A stretch of 52,121 nucleotides of DNA from assembly GCA_003254885.1 (NCBI GenBank), contig QANT01006597.1, positions 1 through 52,121 of the forward strand, in the 5' to 3' direction. Below are positions 1 to 12,127 of this stretch, one piece after another. The position numbers were made by a program, and so were the translations under genes. The notes under the pieces were generated by a model, which searched no databases, was not told where the DNA came from, and was given only the letters and a program-made list of their open reading frames with translations. The stretch is from Purshia tridentata. Its lineage: Eukaryota; Streptophyta; Magnoliopsida; Rosales; Rosaceae. Numbering within the stretch: position 1 is the first letter of the stretch; the number at the start of each line of letters is the position of its first letter.

Positions 1-224
1 AAAACCCCCCTCTCTTTTTCAGTTTGTTAAAATCCAACCATTGAAAGAAAGCAAAATGGAACTTTTATAGTCCTTTAGAGCGATTGCAAAAAGTAACTTG
101 GTGTGCGCAACTTTTTTCAGATACAGGATAGGAAAAAACATAACACCAGTTTGGATCTATTAACCCAAATTAACTGCAATTATTACATTCTCGGGTTTTG
201 CCAATAATATCTATTGGTTTTCAG

Positions 225-623
225 GCAAGAAATGATGCGAGCCCGTGAAAAGCAAAAGGAAGAAGAAGTAGAAGCTCTGAAGTGCTCTATGCAGAGTGGA
301 TTGGTTAGTTTCTGCTGCATCACTCTTATCGTAACTTCGGTTTGCTTAATTCATCACTCTCCATTTTCATTTGAATTTCCAGGCACAAGCAATGAAAGAG
401 CAAGCTCAACTCAGGGAGGAGATGGCTTATCAGTACAAGATTGGAAACTTTGAGGTGAGGATAAGTAACTTGAGTTGTCTTCTTGGTGTAATTCTTAATC
501 ATGTTTTCCAATCAGTAAAAATTCCTAATCATGTTCTCGCTTATAATTTGTGGTGTCACCTCTTATTCATTTCAGGCTGCTGCTGCTATTCAGAGAAGAT
601 TGGACCCTGACGCTGCCGTATGA
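225..623 (+). CDS. 3' end of an unrecognised coiled-coil protein gene (partial)
   Basis: Three terminal exons can be joined in frame: 225-303, 383-454 and 576-623, with AG acceptors before each, GT donors after the first two, and TGA at 621-623. The first exon starts with the last base of a split codon, so the gene continues upstream, probably beyond the window. The visible tail (about 65 residues) is Glu/Lys/Gln-rich and predicted helical, including the stretch KQKEEEVEAL, and ends with LREEMAYQYKIGNFEAAAAI followed by QRRLDPDAAV. The segment around GNFEAAAAIQRRL resembles a UVR-type helical hairpin (acidic/aromatic pair, Ala-rich turn, then Arg-Arg-Leu), but that is inference from pattern only. 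I do not recognise the family. Bases 1-224 look like intron. Confidence 0.6.
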
Positions 624-1038
624 AAATGCGTTACTGTAGTTTAGGAGTTTAATCCTATAATATGTTTCTACCAGCAAAAAAGAAAAATCCATGGAAAACC
701 TTATGTAGCCATATTATTATACTTTCTAGGTTGTAATATTTTGTGACTGTATTCTTCTCAGCAGCTCAGCCATTTTTGCAGATACATAGGAAATTATGTA
801 TTCTTTACTGCTCTCTTACCAGATTGATTATGAAAGTCAGTGACGACTCTATTGAGTATGCAAAATAGTCGAATTCCAGATGCTCTTATTGTGTATAGAA
901 TATCTTGTGAGCTTAATACAACTGAACCAATAGTAGTTACATCAGTTACCAAAGAACTGTACATGCTGGGTATTCACTTCCTTTCATATCATCAAAAAAA
1001 TAGAGTATGAACTTGAACCCTTTTGGCCCTCTTATTCT
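624..1038. other. Intergenic stretch between two convergent genes
   Basis: About 415 bases lie between the stop of the left partial gene and the stop of the F-box gene on the other strand. The stretch is AT-rich and presumably holds both 3' untranslated regions. I see no coding exon or repeat in it. Confidence 0.5.
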
Positions 1039-2966
1039 TTACATTATCGCCACTTGACATGATTCTGAAGCCCTTGGGAATTTCATCACATGCTGGCAGT
1101 GCATCATCTCTGTATCTGGTGATAATTCCTGGACATGGATTGTCATCTTCTGCAAGACTTCTGCATTTCCCAGAAGAAACTCTACCACTGCCAACTCATA
1201 TAGCTCTCCCTCAAAACCCCAAATCTCGATTTCTTTAAGGTGAAACAGCAAACAGTCTGGCACAGATCCTTTGGGCGTCCAGATGAATGCTACCTTGTAG
1301 CCATAAGTATTTGATTTCAATTCCTGTGACAAAACAAAATTGACTACTAAGAAGCTGTAGTGATGAAAGACACCAAAAACTAAATTCATGCAGTTAAAAT
1401 TGTTCATTCACATGTAAACTCACCTTTTTCAACATAAGGTACTCCAGATTAGGCGATCTATGTAGTAATAAAGTCAATAGATTCCAGCTCTCACAGGTGC
1501 GAAAACCCAACTCCAAACAGGTCAAAAATGGAAAATTCAGCTGAAAATTCCTCAATCGGCTCAGTGCATTTTCATCTTCATTGTCATATGGATCAGTATG
1601 TTGCGCAGTCTCATAGGAATAATTCACAGCCTTCACACAAAATATATTCATAAGTAGTTGAACCATGATTAATTAAATACTAGAATGCTATAGTACTAAC
1701 AAACATATGCACTCTTAATGTGTTTTTGGTGCTGATATCATGTATATGTCCAAAATTAGGTCGCTTTATAGGCTTCTATACAATTAGCTTTTCATTATAA
1801 ACCTAAATACGAAACTCTGAACTCAAAAGATTTAATCATAAATCACATTAACATGATTATAAGCATAAAAACAGAGGATCCCTATTTCAATTTAACATCA
1901 TAAGGCTAAAGAAATCAACAGAGAGAGAGAGACTTACCCCTGTAGTGGATCCAGATAATGATAAAGCCTTGACATTAGAGAGTGCTTCAAGAAGCTCAAA
2001 TGCACGATTCGAGTGCTCCACACCATCATAAAGCTCAAATGCAGCATAATCCGCAGAAGGGTGTCCAATACAAATCTTTGCATCACCAAGAACCTTGAAA
2101 TATTCCTTAACATTATACTTGGCCAAGAAGTCACCACAGAGATCAAGACACTCGAGGTTGGGGCAATGAACCACAAAGCTGCACTCGATGTCATCCCCAG
2201 AAAATGGCACCAAATGGTACTTAATCTTCAACCTCTTCAGTGAATTTAACAACACCAAGAAAACCACCTTCCTGTTCTCATCCAAGATTTCAGCCTCTAT
2301 GCGCAAATCTTCAAGAACAGGGCAGATATGGTCACAAAACAGCCTCTGTGTCACATTTACATCGTGTTGTCTATAAATCTTGATCCAAAGAACCTTCAGG
2401 CTCGGAAAACAGAGGGAGTTTGGAGGAAAATCCAGCCTTATATTCGCTTTTAATTTGAGCACCTCAAGCGAAGTACTAACGTAGAGATTTGGAGGCAATT
2501 CAATGGCGTTTTGAGGTTGAAACACATTGATCTCGACTTCAACAAGGTGGGATTTGCAGGCGGTGCACAGCCAAGAACTTATGCGAGTTGGGTTGTGCGG
2601 GAGTGAGCAAGAGAGAGTGAGTTTTTGTGTGCATGGCAAAGGGACGAGGCTGAGCACCCGGTCGACGAAGCTGGCGAATGAGGAGGCGCGGCTGTGGATG
2701 GTTTGGGAGGTTTCGGGGAGGAGGAGGAGGCGGTCGTCCAGTTCTAGGTTGGGGAAGGAGGCGGCGGCCCATAGGTTGGTCCATTTCTTGGAGAGCACGG
2801 TAGTACCGACTGCGTGCTTGGCTGGCAAGAATGAGAGAATGTGGAGACAGATGGCTTGTGGTAAGTTGGTGATCGCATCTGTTTCTTGATCATCTTCTTC
2901 TTTTGCTTTCTTTGTGAGGTGTGGACTGCTTGAATCTTGAGGAGTTGGGGCTCTGTGAGGGTTCAT
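1039..2966 (-). CDS. F-box/LRR/FBD protein
   Basis: Three exons, all joined at phase 0, give 506 residues: 2966-1938, 1630-1424 and 1323-1039. Donors are GTAAG and GTGAG; acceptors end in AAG and CAG. The F-box lies near residues 31-70 (ITNLPQAICLHILSFLPAKH, then LSKKWTNLW). Degenerate leucine-rich segments follow, such as SFVVHCPNLECLDLCGDF. The last exon carries an FBD-type C-terminus (PDCLLFHLKEIEIWGFEG, then AVVEFLLGNAEVLQKMTI). By family knowledge the F-box binds SKP1/ASK in an SCF ubiquitin ligase and the LRR/FBD part would choose the target; the target cannot be told from sequence. Length and domain order are normal for this large, fast-evolving plant family. The start is the first ATG, just before the hydrophilic leader and F-box. 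Exon structure is well supported; identity within the family is not. Confidence 0.9.
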
Positions 2967-5900
2967 GGTCGATAAATAAGAAAAATCTTGGTGGGTTTTC
3001 TGTGGGTGGGTGAGAGACAGAGAGACAGAAACAGAGGTGTCGGGGTTTAGGGTTTTTAGGATCAGGATTTTGGGGAGTTATATCTTGCTTTAATAAGGAG
3101 AGGGAGTAGTATATGTAATTGTTGTGAAATGATTCAACTGAAATTCACACTCAATAATCGTATAAGCAAAGTAGCTATATATATACCAGAATTTATATAC
3201 TCAAATTCACACAACTGTATTTTACTTGTTGATATGCCAAAATTTTTATTGACAATTGGAAAGCTCCACCTCTGTCGGTTATCACAAAGAACCCGACAAA
3301 ATTCAGGAAGTTAAAATACTGTTGGAGCAACACCCGCGTGGTATGTCATTCAAGGACTTTTTTATGCCAAATGGTCTATTTATATAGGAATGGAGAGTTT
3401 CTTGCTGGGCAAGAAACCCTTAGTTGAACTCGAGAGATTTTCAACGTTAGCAGCTTTCTTGGTTTACAAGGAAATTTAATTGTGGGTCCGTTACCTTATA
3501 AGTATTTAAACCATTTTCAAGACCCATAATTTTTTTGGGAAATTTCCATTCCAGTCCTCTAATTTTATCTTCTACATACTAAAGCCTTGTGGTTTTTAAA
3601 ATTTTAACTAATGTCCTATAAATGTATGGCTGCAAATTTATTTTCAAGGATTCCAAGTGCCGAGTGCTTGGCAATTCATTTTTGTTTCTCCTTCAAGTGC
3701 TCAATCCTGAATTGTCGCCTTTATGTTTGGTTTTAATTTTAAAATTTTTCATAAGTCTCATTTTATACTCTAGGAGGATATGGGGTGAATTGATACCCTA
3801 TACCCTAACAAATGATTAGGTTTTTCTTATCCGATTGTGAATCTAAATTGATTTAAGTTAATTCTTACTACTTGCATAAAGGTGTAGTACAAGTTTACAA
3901 TTTGATATATCGTTAAACTATGGCAAAAAAACATACCTTATGTAACAAAATAATTTTAAGAGTGAAGAGTCAAAAAGTTGAAGTTTGTGGACATTATTGG
4001 AAGGGCCGTAGATCGGGTTAGTTTGACTAAAAGATAGGGGTTGGAGTTGGACTTAGTTGGGGCTTTAGGCCCTCATACATGATTGGACCGAACTCAAGCA
4101 AAGTCGAAAATCTAATGCAATTCAAGCATTCAAAAAAATGAAAAATCAATTCAATATAATTTATTGGAAATGAATCAGGCAAATCTCTGGTTTGAAATTG
4201 ATCTTTTTCGGTTCCCCAACAATGAAAGGTATCGGAATTTAGGAACTGCAAAGACATATATACATGATTCTTTTTCCTTGACAAACAATTCATCGTATAT
4301 ATGGCCATTAGACCCATTACCATGCTTTCAACTCATTATATATATATGTTATATGTAGTAGGCACATCACCATAATTTTATTTAAATAATTGATATCTTT
4401 ACCAAGAAACATGACATTATACACCATAATTGGACACTAAATGACATTAGTAATTCATTAACATTGGACTTTGTTCTTTAACACATGCATATCTACAAGG
4501 AGCATAATTGTTGGCAGATTTCTTACTAGGCTTTGCTTTGTGTTCTGTTTTTAGTTTCTCTTTCCCTTTTATTATAAGCCTTTTTTTTTGTCGAATTTAT
4601 TATTAGTCTTGTAACCGATGATGTTTTGAGTATTTCTAACCCCAAATTCATCTTGTTTTAAGAGTTTGTTTGGTCTTTCATAGAGTGCTTGTGAATGTGT
4701 GATCATATTATCCAGAAAGAAAACATGAAAAGATTTGAGATAAAGCCTAACTTTATGTTTTATTTATACTTGTTTTTTAACAATCTTTCAGCTAATTTTA
4801 TGGCATAGATAGAGTAAATAAAAGCATAGTATATGAAGTGGGGAATCTGGAAAATGCACTTTTCTTTTTGCCTTTTGATGGGTCAATCGTCTATGGCCTC
4901 ATAAAATTCCCTATTGGTCAATAATAGTAGAAGCTCATTCAGATCTGGTTAAGCCTCGATTGCTTTATATCCATTGGATGGCTACGATCTGGCCAAAATA
5001 CACTTCCCAATACAATCAACGGCTGGTTGAATGGGAACAAAAAGATGGGCGAGCATGACACTGTCACACACTGATCAATGTCTTACTTTATCAGCTAAGC
5101 TGAAGCTGAGCGGCGGAATTACTGGATTTAAATATTAATGTAAATTGTAATAGATTCTATTAATATTTAAATATAAATGCCCCTCCCATAGCGGCTTGTT
5201 TTATGTAGCCGGCTAAGACTTGGCTCATTTCAACTATATACAGCTTTATCTTTTGCTATGTAATGAATTTTCAGTTTTTCTAAATTGTAACATAATAATG
5301 TACTAATGTCTGAGAAAATTCTCTATAAGCATAATAAATATGAACATATATAAATATGAAAATTGTGAGCACTTAGATTGCAAGAAATATGATAAAAACT
5401 ATGGACAACTCATAACTATTAGCTTGCTTGGAAGTAATTTGTAAGACGTGTTTTTTCCTCAATATCCCTTTTAATAAAAATACTTTTGTAAATTTGTTTA
5501 TTTTGTAAAAATACAAGAGTTTGTTGTGAATATTCTTGAAACTCTTCTCGGTGAAGCATGTATAAAGTACTTTTCTAAAAAACTCTTAAAAGTACTTCTA
5601 TAACATAGAAAGTAATTATGTTTTTTTAATCAAAATTAAATAACAATATTTTTTATTATCTGAAAACAATTAAAAGGAAAATAAAAACTCTTTTAGAATA
5701 GGGAGACAACGTCATTACACTACGAACATTATTAATAGTTATTGCAAATCAATATTATATTTACTATTCAAGAATATTTAGTAAAAAAAATAAATTATTA
5801 TAATTAAATCTTTCAATATTTTAGGTGTAAATTCCTCTTTGCAAAACCAACATATAGTTGTAGTTTTTTTTAATTTATATATTAATATTTTTAAAAATAT

Positions 5901-6190
5901 ATATATAGTAGTCTATGATGAGCCAATAGTATCAGCGGAGCCGGACATGGGTACCAAATAAATTACGTACCCCGCTTTAGTGATATCTTTGTCTTAAAGT
6001 GAGAAAGAGCTTATATTCCAAATCTTAAAACCATTTCCTTTGGGACTCTCACTGTTTCACACACTCCCAGCTTACAACTCTGCTACTGTCTTTTCCTTTC
6101 CCCCTGTCTTTCTCTCTCTCTTCCTCTCTCATCTCCCTCTCTCATTGTTGAAGAAGATTGACAGAGAAACAGTGTGTGTGTTTGGTAGAA
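2967..6190. other. Long intergenic region, divergent promoters of the F-box and CTL1 genes
   Basis: This AT-rich stretch holds no convincing coding region; the short open frames in it lack homology-like composition or splice context. A TAGGGTTT (telo-box-like) motif sits near 3047-3054, upstream of the F-box start. A CT-rich leader at about 6075-6145, typical of plant 5' untranslated regions, precedes the CTL1 start. Bases 5410-5620 resemble MITE debris with repeated AAAGTACTT-like words. An inverted repeat at 5126-5172 is listed separately. Confidence 0.5.
5126..5172. repeat. Short perfect inverted repeat (hairpin)
   Basis: The 14-base arm ATTTAAATATTAAT at 5126-5139 is repeated as its exact reverse complement at 5159-5172, with a 19-base loop. 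Both arms are pure A/T, so chance origin is possible. It lies about 1 kb upstream of the CTL1 gene. It could be a decayed foldback element. Confidence 0.5.
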
Positions 6191-9100
6191 ATGAGGGGTC
6201 CTTTGGGGGCAGTCATAGGAAGGTACCCATCAAGTGATGGGAGTACCCAAATCGGTTCAATCATTATGCACAACAGGAAATGCAGGGACCTTGTGTTCCT
6301 TGTAATCTTTATAGCCTTCTGGGTCGCTATGATTGTTAACTCCAGCTTTGGGTTTAACCAAGGAAACCCATTAAGGTAAGAATCTTAACCATACCTTTCA
6401 TTTTGCCAATATTTTGTTTTGTGTGTGATTTTAAGGTAAAATCTCAAATGGGTTCCTTTTTTAGCTCACACAGCTGTGGTATGAGCATTTCATTTTTCGT
6501 TTTGGTATTTTTCCATATACCACTATTACAGTATTACTCTGTTTTGAATAACATCAGTTCAAAAATTGCCTTCTTAATTGGGTTTGGTTCGGGCCCAAAA
6601 AAAAGGGGTTTGCTAGTTCTTTAAAACAAACAATTCCGTCGTTATATATTTTCCAAGTAACTACCTTTAACACACTATGTTTGTTCAGTGTTGGTGATTT
6701 TTGAGCAACACTGGGATTTCTCAATTGGGTTTGTTTTTGGCACTAGTATCTTTGGTGGGTCTTCAATTTTCCTCTGTTTTTCCTTTTTCTGTTGAACATA
6801 TATTACCTTCTGCTTTTATGTTCAACTGTTTAGTTGCTGGAGAAACTTTGATAAGAAGCTGAAGATGAAATATTGAGTTTATGTAAAAAAAATTAGATTT
6901 CATGTCATTCACTGTTTTAAAATCCCGAAATGCTATTTTCATTTCTGTACATTTTTGTCCTGGCAGTTTCTCTCTTTCTTTCTTTTTCAATTAAATCACT
7001 TCATCTTACTTGGGGCAGTTGGTCTGCATTCTGTGTAGATTTCATTCAGTTTTGTGCGGTAACATTGTTTATGTTTGGCTACATCGTATATTTTCTGTGT
7101 GCTTGCTCCATTTTGCTAAAAAATGGTTACATTTCTTTCTCATAGTTGAATTCTCTTTACGTTGTTTCATCAATGCCATTAATAGTGCTGTGGTTCATCA
7201 GGCTCACTTATGGACTGGACTACAAAGGAAATGTTTGCAGTGACAAACATGCAAAACCTGGCCTCCGTGAACTGGAACTCAGATATTGGTTAAATCCTAA
7301 TCAGGTTTACCTAAGTGGTTTAAAAGACAATCAATTCAAGTTGGCCAATGCTCGGAGTATATGCTTACTGGATTGCCCTATCCCTTCTGAAGATTCACTT
7401 AATTGGGTGTGTGATTACCCCGAAGGAGATATCCGTCTCTCAATGAATGATTGGATTGATAGGAATTATGATTATTTCGAGTTCCTTACACCTGAAATGA
7501 GAAATACTTCTCTTCAACTTCAGGGTCCTTGTTACCCTATCGTATTTCCAAGTGTAAATGGTAAGTGGAATCACTAAATCATATCACGTTGTATATAATT
7601 GTGTTCATGACAAGTAATTTTTTCTTCATATGTGATGTTTGTTGTGTATGTCTATCACTGGGATAAAGCTTTTGAAATTTTCACTTATTAGAAAACAACT
7701 GTAGTCGCTATATACTTTCTTTACCAGAGTTATCTGTCTTTTACTAAAAACTCTTCCCTTTTCCAGTTCATTGGAGCTGCCAATTTATTGCTCGTCCGTC
7801 AAACATATCTTTGAGGCATTGGCAGCAAATGGGTGGAGTGAATATCAATGAGGACATTATTATAGATAAATCTATTCACAAGTCCATCAATTCTCGGTCA
7901 TCTGTCTTAAAGGTTGAGCGGCGATTGTTTGTTTACTACTTTTACACCTGAGTATGCTTATGAAATTTTCTGTGAAAATGTAACTTTGTATTGTCTATGT
8001 CAAGTTTCGGCATCGGCTTTTTCTTTTTACAATTGGCATGCTAATTTTGGGAGAAACACTATTTAATAGCCAGAATTATGTTTTCTGAGTAACCATAGTG
8101 CATTTTCACTTATAGACAGCATTGTGAGCTCCTTATTCTATGCCTGTTGCAAGAATCTGTCATCTATGTATAATTTTAAATCAGTATGTCTGGCTATTAG
8201 CGGGACATCCATTCTCTGCTTTTTGTCCTTAGAAGCATCAAGGGCTGTTGTTGATAATTATGGTAAACAAGCTATCCTTATTCACAGACCTACGTCCCAG
8301 CCAATTGAACCAACCAGGATATAAGAATTCTTGAAACAAACCACCAACCCCACCCCCCCGNTTTTTTGCCTTTTTAATTTCTTTAAGTATGTACGTATGT
8401 CGATAGTATAAGCGTGTTGCATTTTCCTTCTAAAATTGTTTACATCTTATTTGCAGAGATACATGGCTGATATTGGAAAGGCATGGCCAGTGCTGATTGT
8501 TTGTGGAGGAATCTTGCCACTATTTTTGTCAGTGATTTGGCTGCTTCTGATTCGTCATTTTGTTGCTGCTATGCCTTGGATAACAGTCGGCCTCTTTAAT
8601 ATTCTCATAATATCAGTCACAATGTTCTATTACTTGAAAGGTAGGAGCTATCTCTTACTGTTCTTTTTCCACCTGTTTGGTAAACCATGGGTATAATGGC
8701 TCCCCACCCACCACAGAAGTTGGATCTTCTTACTGTTTCATCTGAGGCCATTTTTCTTTCAATTTTCCTTTGCCAATGTTAATAATTTTTTTCTCCATAC
8801 AGTTGCATCTAGAAACACTTTTCATACGAGAACACCTTTTGTCCCTGCTTTTGGTTCAAATAGCATTCTTCTTAATCTCATCTATAGCATTGACAGTTTG
8901 GGTGTAATATAGTCTCAATTGATAGTGACTATATAAGTCAGATCTCTGAATTCTGATACTTGTTTGAGACTCAAGCATATTGCTTACTTGTTTACCTTTA
9001 TAATTGTATGCATGTGTATGTGGATAATATTCAAAAACATGCTGTGCTGAATTTTAATTTTCTTGCTTGCTTTTAGCTGGATGGATAGGAAATGATGCCA

Positions 9101-10972
9101 TCTCCCCAATCATTGGTGCGCACGATCCATACATTCACATATTTGGAAGGGTGTGTACCTTCATTAACTGAGCTCTTCTAAGTTGGAATTTGTCTGTATG
9201 TATCTTCAACTAACTCGATGGTTTCAATTTTTCAGGAGCTACATCATCTCCGTGCTGCTGCTGTTCTTATGACCTTTATTATGGCTGTTGCTGTTCTTAC
9301 ATCAATTGCTATAGTCCGCCGCATTCTTATGGCAACATCTGTCCTAAAGGCAAGTATGATCGAACTAATCATATGAAATTATAAGAACATAGAATTGGTT
9401 GTTGAAATTTTTTATTGTACTAAAAGTTGTAGAGACCTTTTGGTTTCAAAACTTTTGTGGTTTTTCTGTTAACAATTAAATCTTTTGCACAGGTTGCTGC
9501 GAAGGTTATAGGAGAAGCTCAAGCGCTCATAATATTTCCAGTCATTCCATATACAGTCCTTGCAATTTTTTACATGTTCTGGTTTTCAGCTGCTCTCCAT
9601 CTGTTCAGTTCTGGTCAAGTTGTCCAGAATGACTGCAACTTGAACTGCTGCGCCTATGATCTTCCATCAAAACGAGTGAACTGTGATCGCTGTTGTGGTT
9701 ATAGCATTCATTACACTCCCCATATTGGTGTTGCCATTCTTTTCCACCTATTTGGGTGTTATTGGGCTACACAATTTTTCATCGCATGCTCTTCAACTGT
9801 TATTGCGGGTTCTATTGCCTCTTATTATTGGGCGCGTGGTGAAACATCAGTAAGTTGCTAAGCCATATGCATAGATGTTTACTCTCTCTTTTAATTGCTC
9901 ATTATTTTCTTCCATGCAGCCTGAAATTCCATTTCTTCCGGTCTTTTCCTCCATGAAACGGCTTATGCGCTATAGCCTTGGGTCTGTTGCTCTCGGCTCT
10001 CTGATTGTGTCATTTGTGGAATCAGTCCGCTTTATGCTTGAGTCAATTCGTCGCAGACTAAAAGTTGCTGGTACCACACCTGATAACTGGTTTGGAAAGG
10101 CTGCATTCCATACTTCTAGATTTTGCCTAAGGGGTACCGAGTGGACAATCAAATCAGTTAATCGCAATGCTTACATTATGGTAATTTTGACATAATAACT
10201 AGTATCAATCAAATTTGCATTGACCAATTTCTGGTTGCTCTATTTCATACCCTTTTCTTCTGTATAGTTAGTGCATCTGGCTGGTTTATTGAAACTATAT
10301 TTGTTACTCTTGCAGATTGCCATAACGGGTAAAAGCTTCTGTAAAGCTTCTGCAATTGCAACCGAATTGATCATTAGTAACATCCTTCGGATAGGGAGGG
10401 TGAATGTAATTGGAGATGTTATCCTATTCCTTGGAAAATTGTGTGTCAGCCTCGCAACTGCCCTTTTTGCTTTCCTCATGTTGGATACCCACAAATACAA
10501 ATCTGCCCACAACAAGATCTCTTCTCCACTGTTTCCTGTGTTGGTATGTTTGTGATTCAGGAAAATGCAATTTTAGTGATGATTTATCATTTTCTGATGA
10601 AAGCATTAAAACTAAGTAAGACTACGACATGAAAGTGGATGAACAGAACCTCTTTCATTACTGGTGTAGGTTTTGTTGTTGTTGGTAGGCAGAAATACCT
10701 GTCTGGATCTCCTGTTCACTTTGATGCTATGTATGAACGTATTGATGATTAATTCTGCTCTTGTATGTTTTATGCAGGTTTGCTGGGGTCTTGGTTATGT
10801 GGTTGCCACCCTTTTCTTTGCAGTGGTGGAGATGTCAATTGATACCATCATTCTTTCATTCTGCCAGGATTCTGAAGAGCACCAAGGGACTGCCCAGTAT
10901 GCTCCTCCACTTCTCATTCAAACTCTAAATGACCAAAATGAGATGCAGAGACTTACCCAAGGACCCCAATGA
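6191..10972 (+). CDS. CTL1: Choline transporter-like protein 1 (CTL1/CHER1, SLC44 family)
   Basis: Ten exons join in frame to give 700 residues: 6191-6375, 7202-7560, 7767-7912, 8457-8640, 9077-9150, 9236-9349, 9493-9849, 9920-10180, 10316-10543, 10778-10972. The protein starts MRGPLGAVIGRYPSSDGS. One membrane span lies near residues 34-54, then a large extracytoplasmic loop with conserved Cys (CLLDCPIP, GPCYPIVFP), then many spans: about 240-264, 270-288, 322-342, 364-385, 421-460, 596-615 and 637-665. This is the SLC44 layout. From family knowledge, Arabidopsis CTL1/CHER1 (At3g15380, also 700 aa as I recall) affects choline levels, vesicle trafficking, sieve-plate formation and plasmodesmata, acting at the trans-Golgi network and plasma membrane. 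Intron 6 has a GC donor (AAG|GCAAGT at 9350). The exon 3 donor (GTTGAG) is weak but the frame demands it. The neighbour on the right, SDE5-like, is convergent. Confidence 0.95.
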
Positions 10973-12127
10973 TATATACCTTAGATGTCTAATTTTCCTT
11001 CCCTCAAAATTAGCTTAATGGAATTTGAGAAACCGTTTGTACGGTGCTGAAATCTTGCCTTCCAATACTTATCCTATTCCTTGAATTTTTGTGTTTTACC
11101 TGTATATATTAAAGTGTTAGGCGAAACCAGGAGGGCAAGGGGTGCCTCAGTAGAAGATTTGAATATTCATGGATGCGAAATGGGAGAAGTTTGGAGGATA
11201 ATGATTGATTTAAAGTATAAACAATGCTATAAAGTTCTTAATGAAAACTGCTCATCTTGCTTTTGAAAAGTGAATTACCAACGATTATTTGAATGATCAA
11301 GCATTTATATAAGGATGCAGTTTGCGATGGTAGTGATAGAGGTTTTGTCAAATGTGGCAATTTTCTGTAAGAACTGGTAGTTTAAATTACACGACTTACT
11401 AACACAAATAATCATATGTAATGTCAAACACAAATAATTTGATTTTGAGATGACAAATAGTTTAACTAGTACCGAAAAATTGATTAGTTATTCTAAAATT
11501 TTCTGGAGATATGTGTGAGTCGCCTAAAATTAGCTTGTGGATCAAATGAATTTTTATTTTGTTAGATTTGTGTATGCTAGCATTGTTTGTCAAGGTCGCA
11601 ATTAGACCTGGCAAACGGGTCGTGTGGAACGGGTTCGATTTTAACGGGTCGTTAACGAGTCTGCACTGATATCAATCGGGTCTGAGAACCTCGGACCCAA
11701 ACCGGCAAATTTTCGTGTCGTTTCGTGTCGGGTTAACGGGTCGTGTACGCTTTTGCCAGGTCTAGTCGCAATACCACCTCTAATGTAGAAGCTAACCTGA
11801 TTAATAAGTGGAAAGAACAAGGTCAGGGAGCACATAAGTGCTCTACTTTGGTGCAAGTTGATGGCATCAAATTGCAAAAAAACAACAAAACCAACCATAG
11901 GAATTATAAGAACCATCAAAAAGTTAACTCACACATGTATATGGGCAACTTATACCAGTACAGACATTTAATAAGCAGTTTCCAGCTAAACAAAAGATAA
12001 ATTGGACGATGTGTTGCTTGAATTTCATCCGTCTAGAATCTCATATCAACTTCCCACAAAAGAAAAGTTCATTTCAAAGTCCAAATGAACAACCTCCTAA
12101 CAAAAGCAAACATTTATTATAACCTCC
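10973..12127. other. Intergenic region between convergent CTL1 and SDE5-like genes
   Basis: This holds the CTL1 3' untranslated region at its left end and the SDE5-like 3' region at its right end. The one structured element is the hAT-type MITE at 11603-11764. I see no other gene. Confidence 0.5.
11595..11772. mobile_element. Non-autonomous hAT-type MITE with 8-bp target site duplication
   Basis: The element spans 11603-11764 (162 bp). It begins TAGACCTGGCAAA and ends with the exact reverse complement TTTGCCAGGTCTA, a 13-base terminal inverted repeat. It is flanked on both sides by GTCGCAAT (11595-11602 and 11765-11772), a perfect 8-bp direct repeat. Eight-base target duplications with short terminal repeats are the hallmark of the hAT superfamily. 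The interior is rich in repeated ACGGGTCGTGT words in both orientations and has no coding capacity. The intact duplication suggests a fairly recent insertion. Confidence 0.85.

Noticed and set aside
2013..2889. Plus-strand open frames opposite the F-box exon
   Set aside because: They mirror the F-box coding exon and have no splice context or recognisable domain.
6403..7200. Open frames in CTL1 intron 1
   Set aside because: They have intron composition, and CTL1 exons 1 and 2 splice cleanly across them, matching the known protein layout.
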